A stretch of 64,000 nt of DNA. Source: Paenibacillus aceti (GTDB lineage: Bacteria; Bacillota; Bacilli; Paenibacillales; Paenibacillaceae). Of this stretch, positions 43,198-50,448 are shown piece by piece; position 1 is the stretch's first letter; every line of letters begins with the position of its first letter. A program made the translations under genes and the position numbers. The DNA is taken from assembly GCF_003614185.1 (NCBI RefSeq), contig NZ_KZ987724.1, positions 3,551,171-3,615,170 of the forward strand, written 5' to 3'. Below the pieces are notes generated by a model. It did no database searches, was not told the DNA's origin, and saw nothing but the letters and a program-made list of their open reading frames with translations.

Positions 43198-44201
43198 ACG
43201 CCAAGCTGAATGAGAAAAGCCACTTCCCGGGGCGATAAGCATTTAGAGCGAATCTCGCTTGGCTTACCGTTGCGGATCGTCTCATAGACATGGTCTGGCA
43301 CTTTGCTGGAAAGGCCGCGCAGCTCTCTTAATGGCGATTTTCGAAACCAGAAAATATCTGCATATTTTTCCGTCTTCTGCTGCCAGGTCCACTCATCCAC
43401 GATCCCGCTTACCTGCCTTGTCTTCGCGATCAATGCATCGACAAAAGCGCTTATCTGCTCAGTATCCACGCTCTCTCCATCGATGGTGACATGCCATGAG
43501 AGCAACGATTGATTCAGCTTGCCTGAATGGTAGATATGGTCATAGCAATCGACTTTAACTTCTGCAGAAGTCATATATTCACATACTGTAGTTATCTTCT
43601 TGTGATTAATTAGTAGAGAGGAAGGCCAAAGTTCTGTCGGGGAAAGATTGTGAAATTCGCGAATGACGATTGCCGTATTGTCTGCGGTGATGTATGGGCC
43701 ATGCACGGTCTTCACCGCGTCATGTCCGCGAAACAGGATGGCTTCTGTATACATGAACAGCGCCGCTTGCAGCTTATGAATGAGATTTGAATCGCCTTGC
43801 TTCCTGCTGCTCTTAGGGGGAATATCGGGATGGATGAGAAGATTGGCGCCGTTCTTATTGAATAAATCTCCAGCTTTCAGTGTGTGGGCTGCCCGAAGCA
43901 TTCTCACCACGAATTGTCTCTGCTCCTCTAGCGGCGTACGCGCTCTCCTCAGGCCGAATATGACGACATCGATGAGACGGAACAGTCTTCCGGGATATTC
44001 GAAAATTTGCGCCAGCTGCTGCGGACCGTTCTCCTCATCCCAGATGGCATTCAAATCCTCGATGAACTCCTTGGCGAACACATCCGTAAACAGATGCATA
44101 ATCGATGAGATCCGTAGTGGCCAATCTTCATAATCGTTATATCCCCACGCTACCTTCAGGGATTCACGATACCCTTTGAGAAGCTCCTCATTATCCAACA
44201 A
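43194..44201 (-). CDS. unknown protein between the split PEP-synthase-like subunits
   Basis: 335 residues from TTG 44201 with AGGTG upstream. I recognise no domain. Helical N-terminus (DEENGPQQLAQIFEYPGRLF, FVVRMLRAAHTLKAGDLFN), then a mixed region with DNTAIVIREFHNLSPTELWP. No signal peptide or membrane helix. Sandwiched by overlap of 11 and 4 bp between the swivelling His domain and ATP-binding subunits, it is the candidate acceptor-binding subunit of the tripartite enzyme, by analogy to the substrate domain of rifampin phosphotransferase. This assignment is inference. Confidence 0.7.
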   Translation of the reverse strand: MLDNEELLKGYRESLKVAWGYNDYEDWPLRISSIMHLFTDVFAKEFIEDLNAIWDEENGPQQLAQIFEYPGRLFRLIDVVIFGLRRARTPLEEQRQFVVRMLRAAHTLKAGDLFNKNGANLLIHPDIPPKSSRKQGDSNLIHKLQAALFMYTEAILFRGHDAVKTVHGPYITADNTAIVIREFHNLSPTELWPSSLLINHKKITTVCEYMTSAEVKVDCYDHIYHSGKLNQSLLSWHVTIDGESVDTEQISAFVDALIAKTRQVSGIVDEWTWQQKTEKYADIFWFRKSPLRELRGLSSKVPDHVYETIRNGKPSEIRSKCLSPREVAFLIQLGV

Positions 44202-44526
44202 CTAGCACCTCTCCTTGATCGGCATGGACTTCGATATAGCTGCCGTCTTTAATCGCCTTCGTGGCATCATTGACCTGGGTCATGCAAGGGATTCCGATTT
44301 CACCCGCTACGATGCAGATATGAGCCATCACCGCACCGGATTCACAGACTAGTGCTCCAGCATCCAACAGCATAAGAGAATACTTCGGGTTACTATGAGG
44401 AATAACTAGAATATCGCCTTTGTCAAAAGGCCTATCATTGTCCGGACCTGCCACATATGCCTTGCCCTTATATACTCCCGGGTTAATGACAATGCCTTGC
44501 AGCGTCTTATTGTTGTCCACGATCAT
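44191..44526 (-). CDS. PEP-utilising-enzyme swivelling phosphohistidine domain, stand-alone
   Basis: 111 residues. The segment DILVIPHSNPKYSLMLLDAG, then ESGAVMAHICIVAGEIGIPC near residue 70, matches the mobile domain of PEP synthase-like proteins, with the phospho-acceptor His in MAHICIVA (usual TSHAAIVA). The C-terminus IEVHADQGEVLV is also typical. It should shuttle phosphate between the ATP-binding subunit and an acceptor. It overlaps the ACP gene by four bases and the unknown 335-residue gene by 11. Confidence 0.9.
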   Translation of the reverse strand: MIVDNNKTLQGIVINPGVYKGKAYVAGPDNDRPFDKGDILVIPHSNPKYSLMLLDAGALVCESGAVMAHICIVAGEIGIPCMTQVNDATKAIKDGSYIEVHADQGEVLVVG

Positions 44527-44786
44527 GACCTCGCCTCTATTTTTTTGAAAATAAATTCACAGAGTTGATCATAATTATCGAATAAATCCGGGCAGAGCTC
44601 CCCGTCAAAGACAGCTACGCCAAAGCGCTGTTCAATAGCTACGACCAGCTCGATCAGTTGGACCGAATCCAGGCCAATATCGCGCAGCAATGAGGTGTCA
44701 CCCTTTAGTTCCTCCTGCACCTGTGTAGAAGATAATCCGTTAGCCAGCAATTCACCCAGCTCTTTTTTTACATCAACCAATAACAT
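44523..44786 (-). CDS. acyl/peptidyl carrier protein (first of operon)
   Basis: 87 residues. The phosphopantetheine Ser lies in LRDIGLDSVQLIELV near residue 41, followed by VAIEQRFGV. Second gene of the operon, six bases after the radical SAM gene and overlapping the swivelling-domain gene by four. Its proximity to the phosphotransferase genes suggests that a carrier-bound intermediate is what gets phosphorylated or condensed (inference). Confidence 0.93.
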   Translation of the reverse strand: MLLVDVKKELGELLANGLSSTQVQEELKGDTSLLRDIGLDSVQLIELVVAIEQRFGVAVFDGELCPDLFDNYDQLCEFIFKKIEARS

Positions 44787-44792
44787 TCTCTA

Positions 44793-46076
44793 TCATCCCT
44801 TTCGGCTAATATGAGCGAGCATGTCTTCCTGTAGATGTGTTGGATAGAAGAAACGTGCCACATCATCGGCAAAATCATAATACTCGGATTCCAAATACAA
44901 ATGATCTTCGTCCAAACGCAGCAAGCCTTTTCTCGTTAGATCACTGATTTGTTTACCATATACATCTGTCAGTTCAACACCGAATTTATTGATAAAATCC
45001 TGACGCTTGATCTTCAAGTTCTTGAAGCTCATGACGACGTAGCGAATAATCTCATCACGCTTCGACAGCTTGTACGATCTCGATATCGGCAATCTCCCGT
45101 TCGTCACCATATCTACGTACTCTTTCATATCCGACGTATTTTGGTACATTGAACCGTTAAAGGAGGAATGCGATGAGAGACCGATCCCTATCATTTCCCC
45201 CCCATACTGTATATTCTCCCGGTGTCTGTCGATGTAGTGGGGACTAATGACGAAGCTGGAATTGTTGGACATGAAGTAGCCCTTCGATTCCAGGAATCTC
45301 CTCGCCCATCTGAAATGCGCGGCTTCAACATCATCGCTCACTAATATTTCCGGATTCTCCCGCAGCTTCTTGAAGAGCTTGGTATTGTAGAATACCTCCA
45401 TCTTATAGATTGAGATATTCTCCGGGCCAAAGCCATATAGGGCTTCCACCGAGTTCTTCCACGATTCTTCTGTCTCATGCAGCATACCGGACATCAGGTC
45501 GCAATTGTCCCAATCAAATCCTGCCATACGCACACGATCATAGGTATCATAGAAGATCTTCGAGAGGTGATTACGACCGTTCTCTTTCAGAACTCGGTCA
45601 TCCAGGCTTTGAACGCCCATGCTGATTCTGTTGACGCCTAATTGTTTAAGAGTATTGAGTTTCTCTTGGGTGGCTTCTCTTCCAGGTCTTACTTCCACGT
45701 TGAATTCAAAATCGGAGGTTTTAGGAAAGATAGATTCGAGAGCTTGGACAATCTTGATGAATTGTTCTGAGGTAAGCATGGTCGGGGTACCCCCGCCGAA
45801 GTAAAGAGTTTGCATGGAACAGTATTGTACTTCCGGCCGTTCTGCCAGCAAAGCAATCTCCTGCAGCAGCACATCGACATAAGCGGCAATTTCATCTCCG
45901 CCCTTCGATTCTTCGACACGGTAGTAACAAAAGTTGCATCTTTTAGGGCAGAACGGCAGGTGGAGGTAAATATTAATCGGCCGTCTCTCCCAAATTGTGG
46001 ATACATTTTTTGCTGATAGTACGCTGTACGGTGGATAAGCCGTTACAAAGGTTTCCCGCTTGAGCGTAAGTTCCAT
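44793..46076 (-). CDS. HemN-like radical SAM enzyme
   Basis: 427 residues, first gene of the operon. The [4Fe-4S]-binding motif is CPKRCNFCYY near residue 45 (CxxxCxxC), with the SAM-binding GGGTPTM near residue 108 and FEFNVEVRPGREATQEKL near 145. The C-terminal region has the HemN winged-helix-like tail (FGVELTDVYGKQISDLTRKG). HemN-like enzymes in natural-product clusters catalyse C-methylation, cyclopropanation or other radical steps; a housekeeping coproporphyrinogen oxidase is unlikely in this setting. Confidence 0.88.
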   Translation of the reverse strand: MELTLKRETFVTAYPPYSVLSAKNVSTIWERRPINIYLHLPFCPKRCNFCYYRVEESKGGDEIAAYVDVLLQEIALLAERPEVQYCSMQTLYFGGGTPTMLTSEQFIKIVQALESIFPKTSDFEFNVEVRPGREATQEKLNTLKQLGVNRISMGVQSLDDRVLKENGRNHLSKIFYDTYDRVRMAGFDWDNCDLMSGMLHETEESWKNSVEALYGFGPENISIYKMEVFYNTKLFKKLRENPEILVSDDVEAAHFRWARRFLESKGYFMSNNSSFVISPHYIDRHRENIQYGGEMIGIGLSSHSSFNGSMYQNTSDMKEYVDMVTNGRLPISRSYKLSKRDEIIRYVVMSFKNLKIKRQDFINKFGVELTDVYGKQISDLTRKGLLRLDEDHLYLESEYYDFADDVARFFYPTHLQEDMLAHISRKG

Positions 46077-46151
46077 ACATTCAACCCTTTCTCTTCAATT
46101 TAGCTTTTTAATAATCCCTCTGTATTGGCATATATGACTTTTTTCAGAATC

Positions 46152-46180
46152 ATATTACATTTTCTACTTTCTTTTGTCAA
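46152..46180 (-). promoter_or_regulatory. sigma-A promoter of the 25-gene operon
   Basis: On the minus strand TTGACA (46180-46175), a 17-bp spacer and TAATAT (46157-46152). The first start codon is 75 bp downstream. No other promoter of this quality was noticed inside the operon. Confidence 0.85.
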
Positions 46181-46259
46181 TTATTCCTTGTATATTTATG
46201 GGTCAATAGGCCAAATCGTGGTATATCGTTGCTAGGGAGGAGGTTGAACGATGTATAAA

Positions 46260-46327
46260 TGCAGGCTTTTGCATGCGAAACTACCTATTTTGAGGAAATC
46301 CCTGCAAATGTGCAGGAATTTGCTTGC
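46260..46327 (+). repeat. TGCAGG hairpin repeats, locus 1
   Basis: Contains TGCAGGCTTTTGCATG and CCTGCAAATGTGCAGGAATTT. The second word recurs almost unchanged at 62011 (CCTGCACATTTGCAGGAATTT). Each forms a small CCTGCA/TGCAGG hairpin. Confidence 0.6.
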
Positions 46328-46348
46328 GCGGGTGGGGATTCGGCGCTC

Positions 46349-46531
46349 TAACGAAACACCATATCGTTATTTCGACGAAATCAGCACCTTCTCGACTCTA
46401 ACGAAACTCCATATCGTTATTCGGGTAGAAATACGTCATTTCGCCTTGTATCTGCCCAAATAGCGATCCCCTGTTTCGTTAGATTTCTAAATCGCCCCTT
46501 TTGACGCAAATAGCGATACCTAGTTTCGTCA
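46349..46531 (+). repeat. 183-bp four-unit intergenic element, copy 2
   Basis: Units at 46349-46374 and 46399-46423 (forward) and 46457-46481 and 46507-46531 (inverted). It aligns over its full length with the inverted copy at 52951-53133, including the spacer GAAATCAGCA. The frame that runs through it encodes a peptide resembling that of copy 3, but almost all base differences change amino acids, so coding is unlikely. Confidence 0.88.
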
Positions 46532-46599
46532 CAATTTAGTGGGCAGCACAAAAGGCCGCCAAGATAGATAGCTCCCTCGACAGCCTTAATAGATTGACG

Positions 46600-47610
46600 T
46601 TATATCTGGTTTTGCAGCAGCAAAATAATGATAGAGAACAAACCGAAGCAGATATTAATTAGCGACAATACGAATACAACCTGCTTGGTGTTCAAGCCTG
46701 TTCTTAATAAGCGATAATGAGCCTGACTAGCATCCGCTTTATACACGGGAATTCCATTGATAAAACGTTTGATAACGACAAAAATATTGTCGAATATCGG
46801 AACCCCCAAAGCCAGGATCGGAATAAACAACGACAGCGTTGTTGCTTGCTTCAAGGCACCGTCCAAAGCGACAACTCCCAGCATAAATCCGAGGAAGGTG
46901 GCCCCCGCATCGCCCATAAAAACCTTTGCAGGCGGTTTATTATACCGTAAATAAGCAAGAGAAACCCCGATAAGAATGATCGCAATGATTGCGGAACCCG
47001 TCTGCCCCTTCGCTGCAGCGACAATGAACAATGTAGTAGAAGAGATACTTGTCAGCGAACCAGCCAAGCCATCGATCCCATCAGAGAAGTTGATCACGGT
47101 CGTCACGCCGAATATCCATACTACTGTAAATATCAACTGAAGCCAGACTGGAAACTGGATATATTCATCCGAAAAAGGAGCCGTGAATCCGGTAAAAGAA
47201 ATGCCCGAATAGAATACAATAACGGCTGCGGCTACTTGGACAATTAGCTTCGGGAGTGCAGAAAGCTCTTTGCCCTGCGTCTTCATCCAGTCATCTACAA
47301 GACCGATGCTGAGAATCAGGCTGCCGCCAATCAATATAGCCACATATTCTTTAACATCATCCGGCTTCACAAAAAAGAGATACGCGATTACAAAGCCTAT
47401 AAATATAGCGATACCTGCTGTCAAAGGAATTGACTGCTTATGTATCTTTCTATCATTATTCTTCACAGGCTTATCAACAAAATCGATCTTATAAGCAAAC
47501 TTCCTCAGCGGCGGAATTAAAACATAAACGACAAGAAATGACACCACTAACGCAGCAATGTAGTTAATAATTATCCCTCCGAGATTGCTAGTGTTAAATG
47601 AACCTACCAT
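46600..47610 (-). CDS. tagO: undecaprenyl-phosphate N-acetylglucosaminyl-1-phosphate transferase (TagO/WecA-like)
   Basis: 336 residues with about ten hydrophobic helices. Family motifs: LTAGIAIFIGFV, the metal-binding LVDDWMKTQGKEL near residue 105, INFSDGIDGLAGS near 178 and VFMGDAGATFLGFMLG near 238. It transfers GlcNAc-1-phosphate from UDP-GlcNAc to undecaprenyl phosphate at the cytoplasmic membrane, the first step of wall teichoic acid or related polymers. Transcribed alone; it stands outside the 25-gene operon and is separated from it by a repeat and the operon promoter. Confidence 0.9.
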   Translation of the reverse strand: MVGSFNTSNLGGIIINYIAALVVSFLVVYVLIPPLRKFAYKIDFVDKPVKNNDRKIHKQSIPLTAGIAIFIGFVIAYLFFVKPDDVKEYVAILIGGSLILSIGLVDDWMKTQGKELSALPKLIVQVAAAVIVFYSGISFTGFTAPFSDEYIQFPVWLQLIFTVVWIFGVTTVINFSDGIDGLAGSLTSISSTTLFIVAAAKGQTGSAIIAIILIGVSLAYLRYNKPPAKVFMGDAGATFLGFMLGVVALDGALKQATTLSLFIPILALGVPIFDNIFVVIKRFINGIPVYKADASQAHYRLLRTGLNTKQVVFVLSLINICFGLFSIIILLLQNQI

Positions 47611-47672
47611 TCTATTCTATTATATTACGCTATGCAGCTACCGTGCAGTGACGAAATCTATGAGCGATTCTT

Positions 47673-48263
47673 TCAATAGTATATACTAGATCCTGAATTT
47701 TGGGTATATTCGGTAAAAATTGTCGATCTGATGTACTCGGCGCGTTCTTCGATACTGCAACGCGGAAGCTCGACTAATTCGTATCCAAGTTCAGTATAAA
47801 CGTCCACCATCATGTCAAAGGTTCGGTGGGCTGTTTCCAAATCCTGTTTTCGTTCGGCATCCTGTCGATAAATATCCGGCCAAGGCGGGGCGATAAAGAC
47901 CCGTTTATTGTAGCGGAATAATTCGCCAGCGCGCTGGATATGAATCGGAACATCCAACCCCTCCAGTCGAAGATATCCGATGATATCAGGCACACCCCGA
48001 TCAAACAGCACGGGAGCCCTATTCCCTTGCTCCAACCCTTGTCGGTATGAGCGCATTTCCCAAGATAACATGAGCTCAGCGAAGAGTATTCTGTCTTCCC
48101 AAGGCAGCGCCGCACCGCCTATCATTGTTTGCTCCTGGATGATGCTTCGCCCTGCCTCGATCGACCGCATGAAGCCTTGCTGTTCGAGATAATCGAGGAG
48201 CGTACTCTTCCCTGAGCCAGGGCCACCTGTTACGACATAAAACTGTTGTCCATCAAACTGCAT
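47673..48263 (-). CDS. AAA-type P-loop ATPase/kinase-like protein
   Basis: 196 residues, ATG 48263 with AAGGAGG. P-loop VVTGGPGSGKSTLL near residue 12 and the DRG motif VLFDRGVPDIIGYL near residue 100 match the AAA_28 group of small ATPases annotated as predicted ATPases. It may be a small-molecule kinase. Single gene, substrate unknown. Confidence 0.85.
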   Translation of the reverse strand: MQFDGQQFYVVTGGPGSGKSTLLDYLEQQGFMRSIEAGRSIIQEQTMIGGAALPWEDRILFAELMLSWEMRSYRQGLEQGNRAPVLFDRGVPDIIGYLRLEGLDVPIHIQRAGELFRYNKRVFIAPPWPDIYRQDAERKQDLETAHRTFDMMVDVYTELGYELVELPRCSIEERAEYIRSTIFTEYTQNSGSSIYY

Positions 48264-48403
48264 AAAATCCTCCTTAGATCGAGCTTAGCTAAGCGAATTG
48301 GATCATGATCTTTTTCGCCAGACAGCCGTGCTATAATTCAATTAAGTCAATACGTTCAATACAACTCATTTATAGAATATTATAAAAAAGTAGGTGGGGA
48401 AAT

Positions 48404-48859
48404 ATGGTATGCAAAGAGTGCTATAGTGATAATCCAAGGATAACACCCATTTTAGAGCCCGAGAATTGTTTAAAAAACCATACCCAATACATATGTTCAA
48501 CTTGTGGGAGATGTATATGTATTGATAGAGATGATAAAAGAGGTCTGTATAGATGGAACTTTCCATTTAAATCATTAGAGATTGCTAATCTCTATTTGAG
48601 AACATCCGAAGCAAGTTGCAAAGATACTTGTGGAATATATGAGATCATAGGGAAAAATAATAGAGTTTCCTATAAGATTTTTCATACCGAAGAAGATCTG
48701 GAAAATTATTTATTAAAGAACAAAGACAAATCGTGTAGGGATAAGAAACCTGCTTATATATCCGAACAATATATTGAAAGCCCCAATGCTCAAATTCGCA
48801 AATTGAATCCTGATGAAATAGAAATATATCTTAAGGAACAAAAGCAGTCTAAGCACTGA
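48404..48859 (+). CDS. Cys-rich hypothetical protein
   Basis: 151 residues, ATG 48404 behind AGGTGGGG. AT-rich compared with neighbours (many AAA and ATA codons), suggesting acquisition by transfer. Cysteine pairs CKEC at residues 3-6 and CSTCGRCICID near 32-40 suggest a zinc ribbon; a further pair CKDTC occurs near 73. It contains WNFPFKSLEIANLYLRTSE and a C-terminal Lys-rich tail. I recognise similar proteins in Firmicutes but know no function. TATAAT at 48332-48337 may be its -10. Confidence 0.75.
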   Translation: MVCKECYSDNPRITPILEPENCLKNHTQYICSTCGRCICIDRDDKRGLYRWNFPFKSLEIANLYLRTSEASCKDTCGIYEIIGKNNRVSYKIFHTEEDLENYLLKNKDKSCRDKKPAYISEQYIESPNAQIRKLNPDEIEIYLKEQKQSKH

Positions 48860-49165
48860 AAAAATAAATTACCTATATTTCATGAAAACTTTGTGCTTTT
48901 CTATTACTTCAGGTGAGAAAACATAATCGTCATTTGCAATTATTATTTTTACCCAACTATCTTGTAGGGGATCTAACTTGATTCAGAGTAGCTTCTGTTG
49001 GTTATTATACCTTATTACTGCATCAAACGTAGTATTTGGTAATGCGATTTCTTAGTCATTTTGTGTCGCTCTCCACTTGATTAAGCTCCTCTACCACATC
49101 TCGTGTCTTTCCCTTTTACCTATTCCTCAAGTTGGAATATACTTACCAATAAGGAGGCGAGTGGT
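48860..49165. other. AT-rich intergenic stretch
   Basis: No gene, hairpin or repeat could be supported here beyond the ribosome-binding site of the next gene. Confidence 0.5.
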
Positions 49166-49615
49166 TTGATCCAAGGTCTGTTTGAGACACATATCCATGT
49201 AACTAATCTGGAACGATCAGCCGAGTTTTACGAGAACACGCTTGGGCTGGAATTTGCCTATCAGGACAATCGGCGAGTAAGATTCTATTGGATTGGACAC
49301 AGAGGAAAGGCAATGCTTGGCATATGGGAAAAAGAACCTGCTCAAGTTATTCGACAGCACTTTGCTTTTCACACAACGATTGAACATATGAAGCATGCAG
49401 TTCCGTTTTTAAAAGAACGTGGACTTCCTATCCGGAACTTCTTAAATGATGGTACGGAACGCCCCTTTGTCTTCGCATGGATGCCCGCCGTGTCGATCTA
49501 CTTTGCTGATCCAGACGGGCATTCCCTAGAATTCATAGCCATGCTGCCTGATGAGCCGCAGCCCGAATTGGGCGTAGTACCCTGGGATGAGTGGGAAACG
49601 GCACATGGCCGGTAG
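49166..49615 (+). CDS. VOC/glyoxalase-family protein
   Basis: About 149 residues from TTG 49166, eight bases after AAGGAGG; the upstream in-frame codons do not resemble the family. One vicinal-oxygen-chelate domain: ETHIHVTNLERSAEFYENTL at the start, HFAFHTTIEHM in the middle and FADPDGHSLEFIA near the end, with metal-ligand candidates His and Glu. The class covers glyoxalases, dioxygenases and bleomycin- or fosfomycin-resistance proteins; the substrate is not clear. Confidence 0.88.
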   Translation: MIQGLFETHIHVTNLERSAEFYENTLGLEFAYQDNRRVRFYWIGHRGKAMLGIWEKEPAQVIRQHFAFHTTIEHMKHAVPFLKERGLPIRNFLNDGTERPFVFAWMPAVSIYFADPDGHSLEFIAMLPDEPQPELGVVPWDEWETAHGR

Positions 49616-49790
49616 GTAGACTGGTGATTGTTTGACTTTCCTATTTTCTTGATTTAAATACAATATCCCTAATTTCAACATATCATCTATCTTCATTGTT
49701 ATACTAAAGCCACAATCCAAACCTCAGTGTGAACCTTCTCAGGCCCCCGCAAGGAGAACCGACGGAACGAGCCAGGACTTTCCACTGACA

Positions 49791-49985
49791 AACGGTCAAA
49801 AATGACCGTTAGAGCACGAAAACAACAACTACGCTCTTCTAACGGACACTTTTGACCCTTAGAAGCACAAAATGCAATTTCTCGCGACAAATCCCCTTGT
49901 AACGGACATCATTGTCCGTTACAAGGGCAGGATGCCACAGGATCAACGCTAACGGACAATGATGTCCGCTAGCGTCGATCCTGCC
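49791..49985. repeat. four AACGGACA hairpins
   Basis: Units with core AACGGACA-N4-TGTCCGTT: 49791-49810 (AACGGTCA variant), 49841-49860, 49895-49926 and 49945-49975. In the last two the flanks differ but pair (CCTTG/CAAGG versus ACGC/GCGT), and an outer GGCAGGAT (49926-49933)/ATCCTGCC (49978-49985) encloses the fourth. Compensated arms point to structure being conserved. Confidence 0.8.
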
Positions 49986-50251
49986 AGAACATGGGGATGT
50001 CCACATTTTAGGGCACGCAAAAGGCGCGTCTCCAAGTCGGGAGAGCACTGAAATTATTGTCTCAGGCTACCCTCTAGATACATTAATTTTAATTAAATTT
50101 CATGTTGGTTCCATACATTTTTATCATTAGACGCCGTGTGCACATCCCAAAAGTCGTGTTACGCCCCTGTCCCCCACCAAATCGCCCCAGACCCTTACCC
50201 CACTTGGCTTTAACGTCTCTCACCCTAACTTCCTTGCTTCAACACGAGTAA

Positions 50252-50393
50252 ATAAAGTCGAGTTAAAAAAGCAGGAGAAAAGCTCGATTTATCAGGGATT
50301 AGAGGGTCATACGACCCGCTCGAAAGATAAAGGAAGCCGAGGAAAACAGGAGTGGATACCTGAGTTTCGCTCGGCTTTTTGATACGACTTTAT
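50252..50393 (+). ncRNA. candidate structured RNA downstream of glmS
   Basis: An outer stem ATAAAGTCG (50252-50260)/CGACTTTAT (50385-50393) continues with AAAAAGC (50266-50272)/GCTTTTT (50374-50380). Inside are the GGGTC-ATAC-GACCC hairpin (about 50304-50317) and AGCCGAG (50335-50341)/CTCGGCT (50370-50376) followed by a T run. The last stem competes with the outer extension, resembling a switch. No plus-strand gene follows, so it could be a free small RNA or part of the glmS 3' end on the other strand. Confidence 0.4.
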
Positions 50394-50448
50394 AAGCCTT
50401 GGGAGAACTTAAATTTGAATTCACAACGCCACTCTTTAATTCAATCCC

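Noticed and set aside
44793-46076. Housekeeping coproporphyrinogen oxidase hemN/hemW
   Set aside because: It heads an operon of carrier-protein and tailoring genes with no heme genes, so only HemN-like is supported.
18743-46180. Lasso peptide or lanthipeptide cluster
   Set aside because: Despite the PF14907-like nucleotidyltransferase, no precursor peptide, B-protein/asparagine-synthetase-like cyclase or LanM-type enzyme was found.
46251-46463. 70-residue frame similar to another at 53018-53215
   Set aside because: Both frames run through the 183-bp repeat; nearly all differences between them alter the amino acid, so protein constraint is absent.
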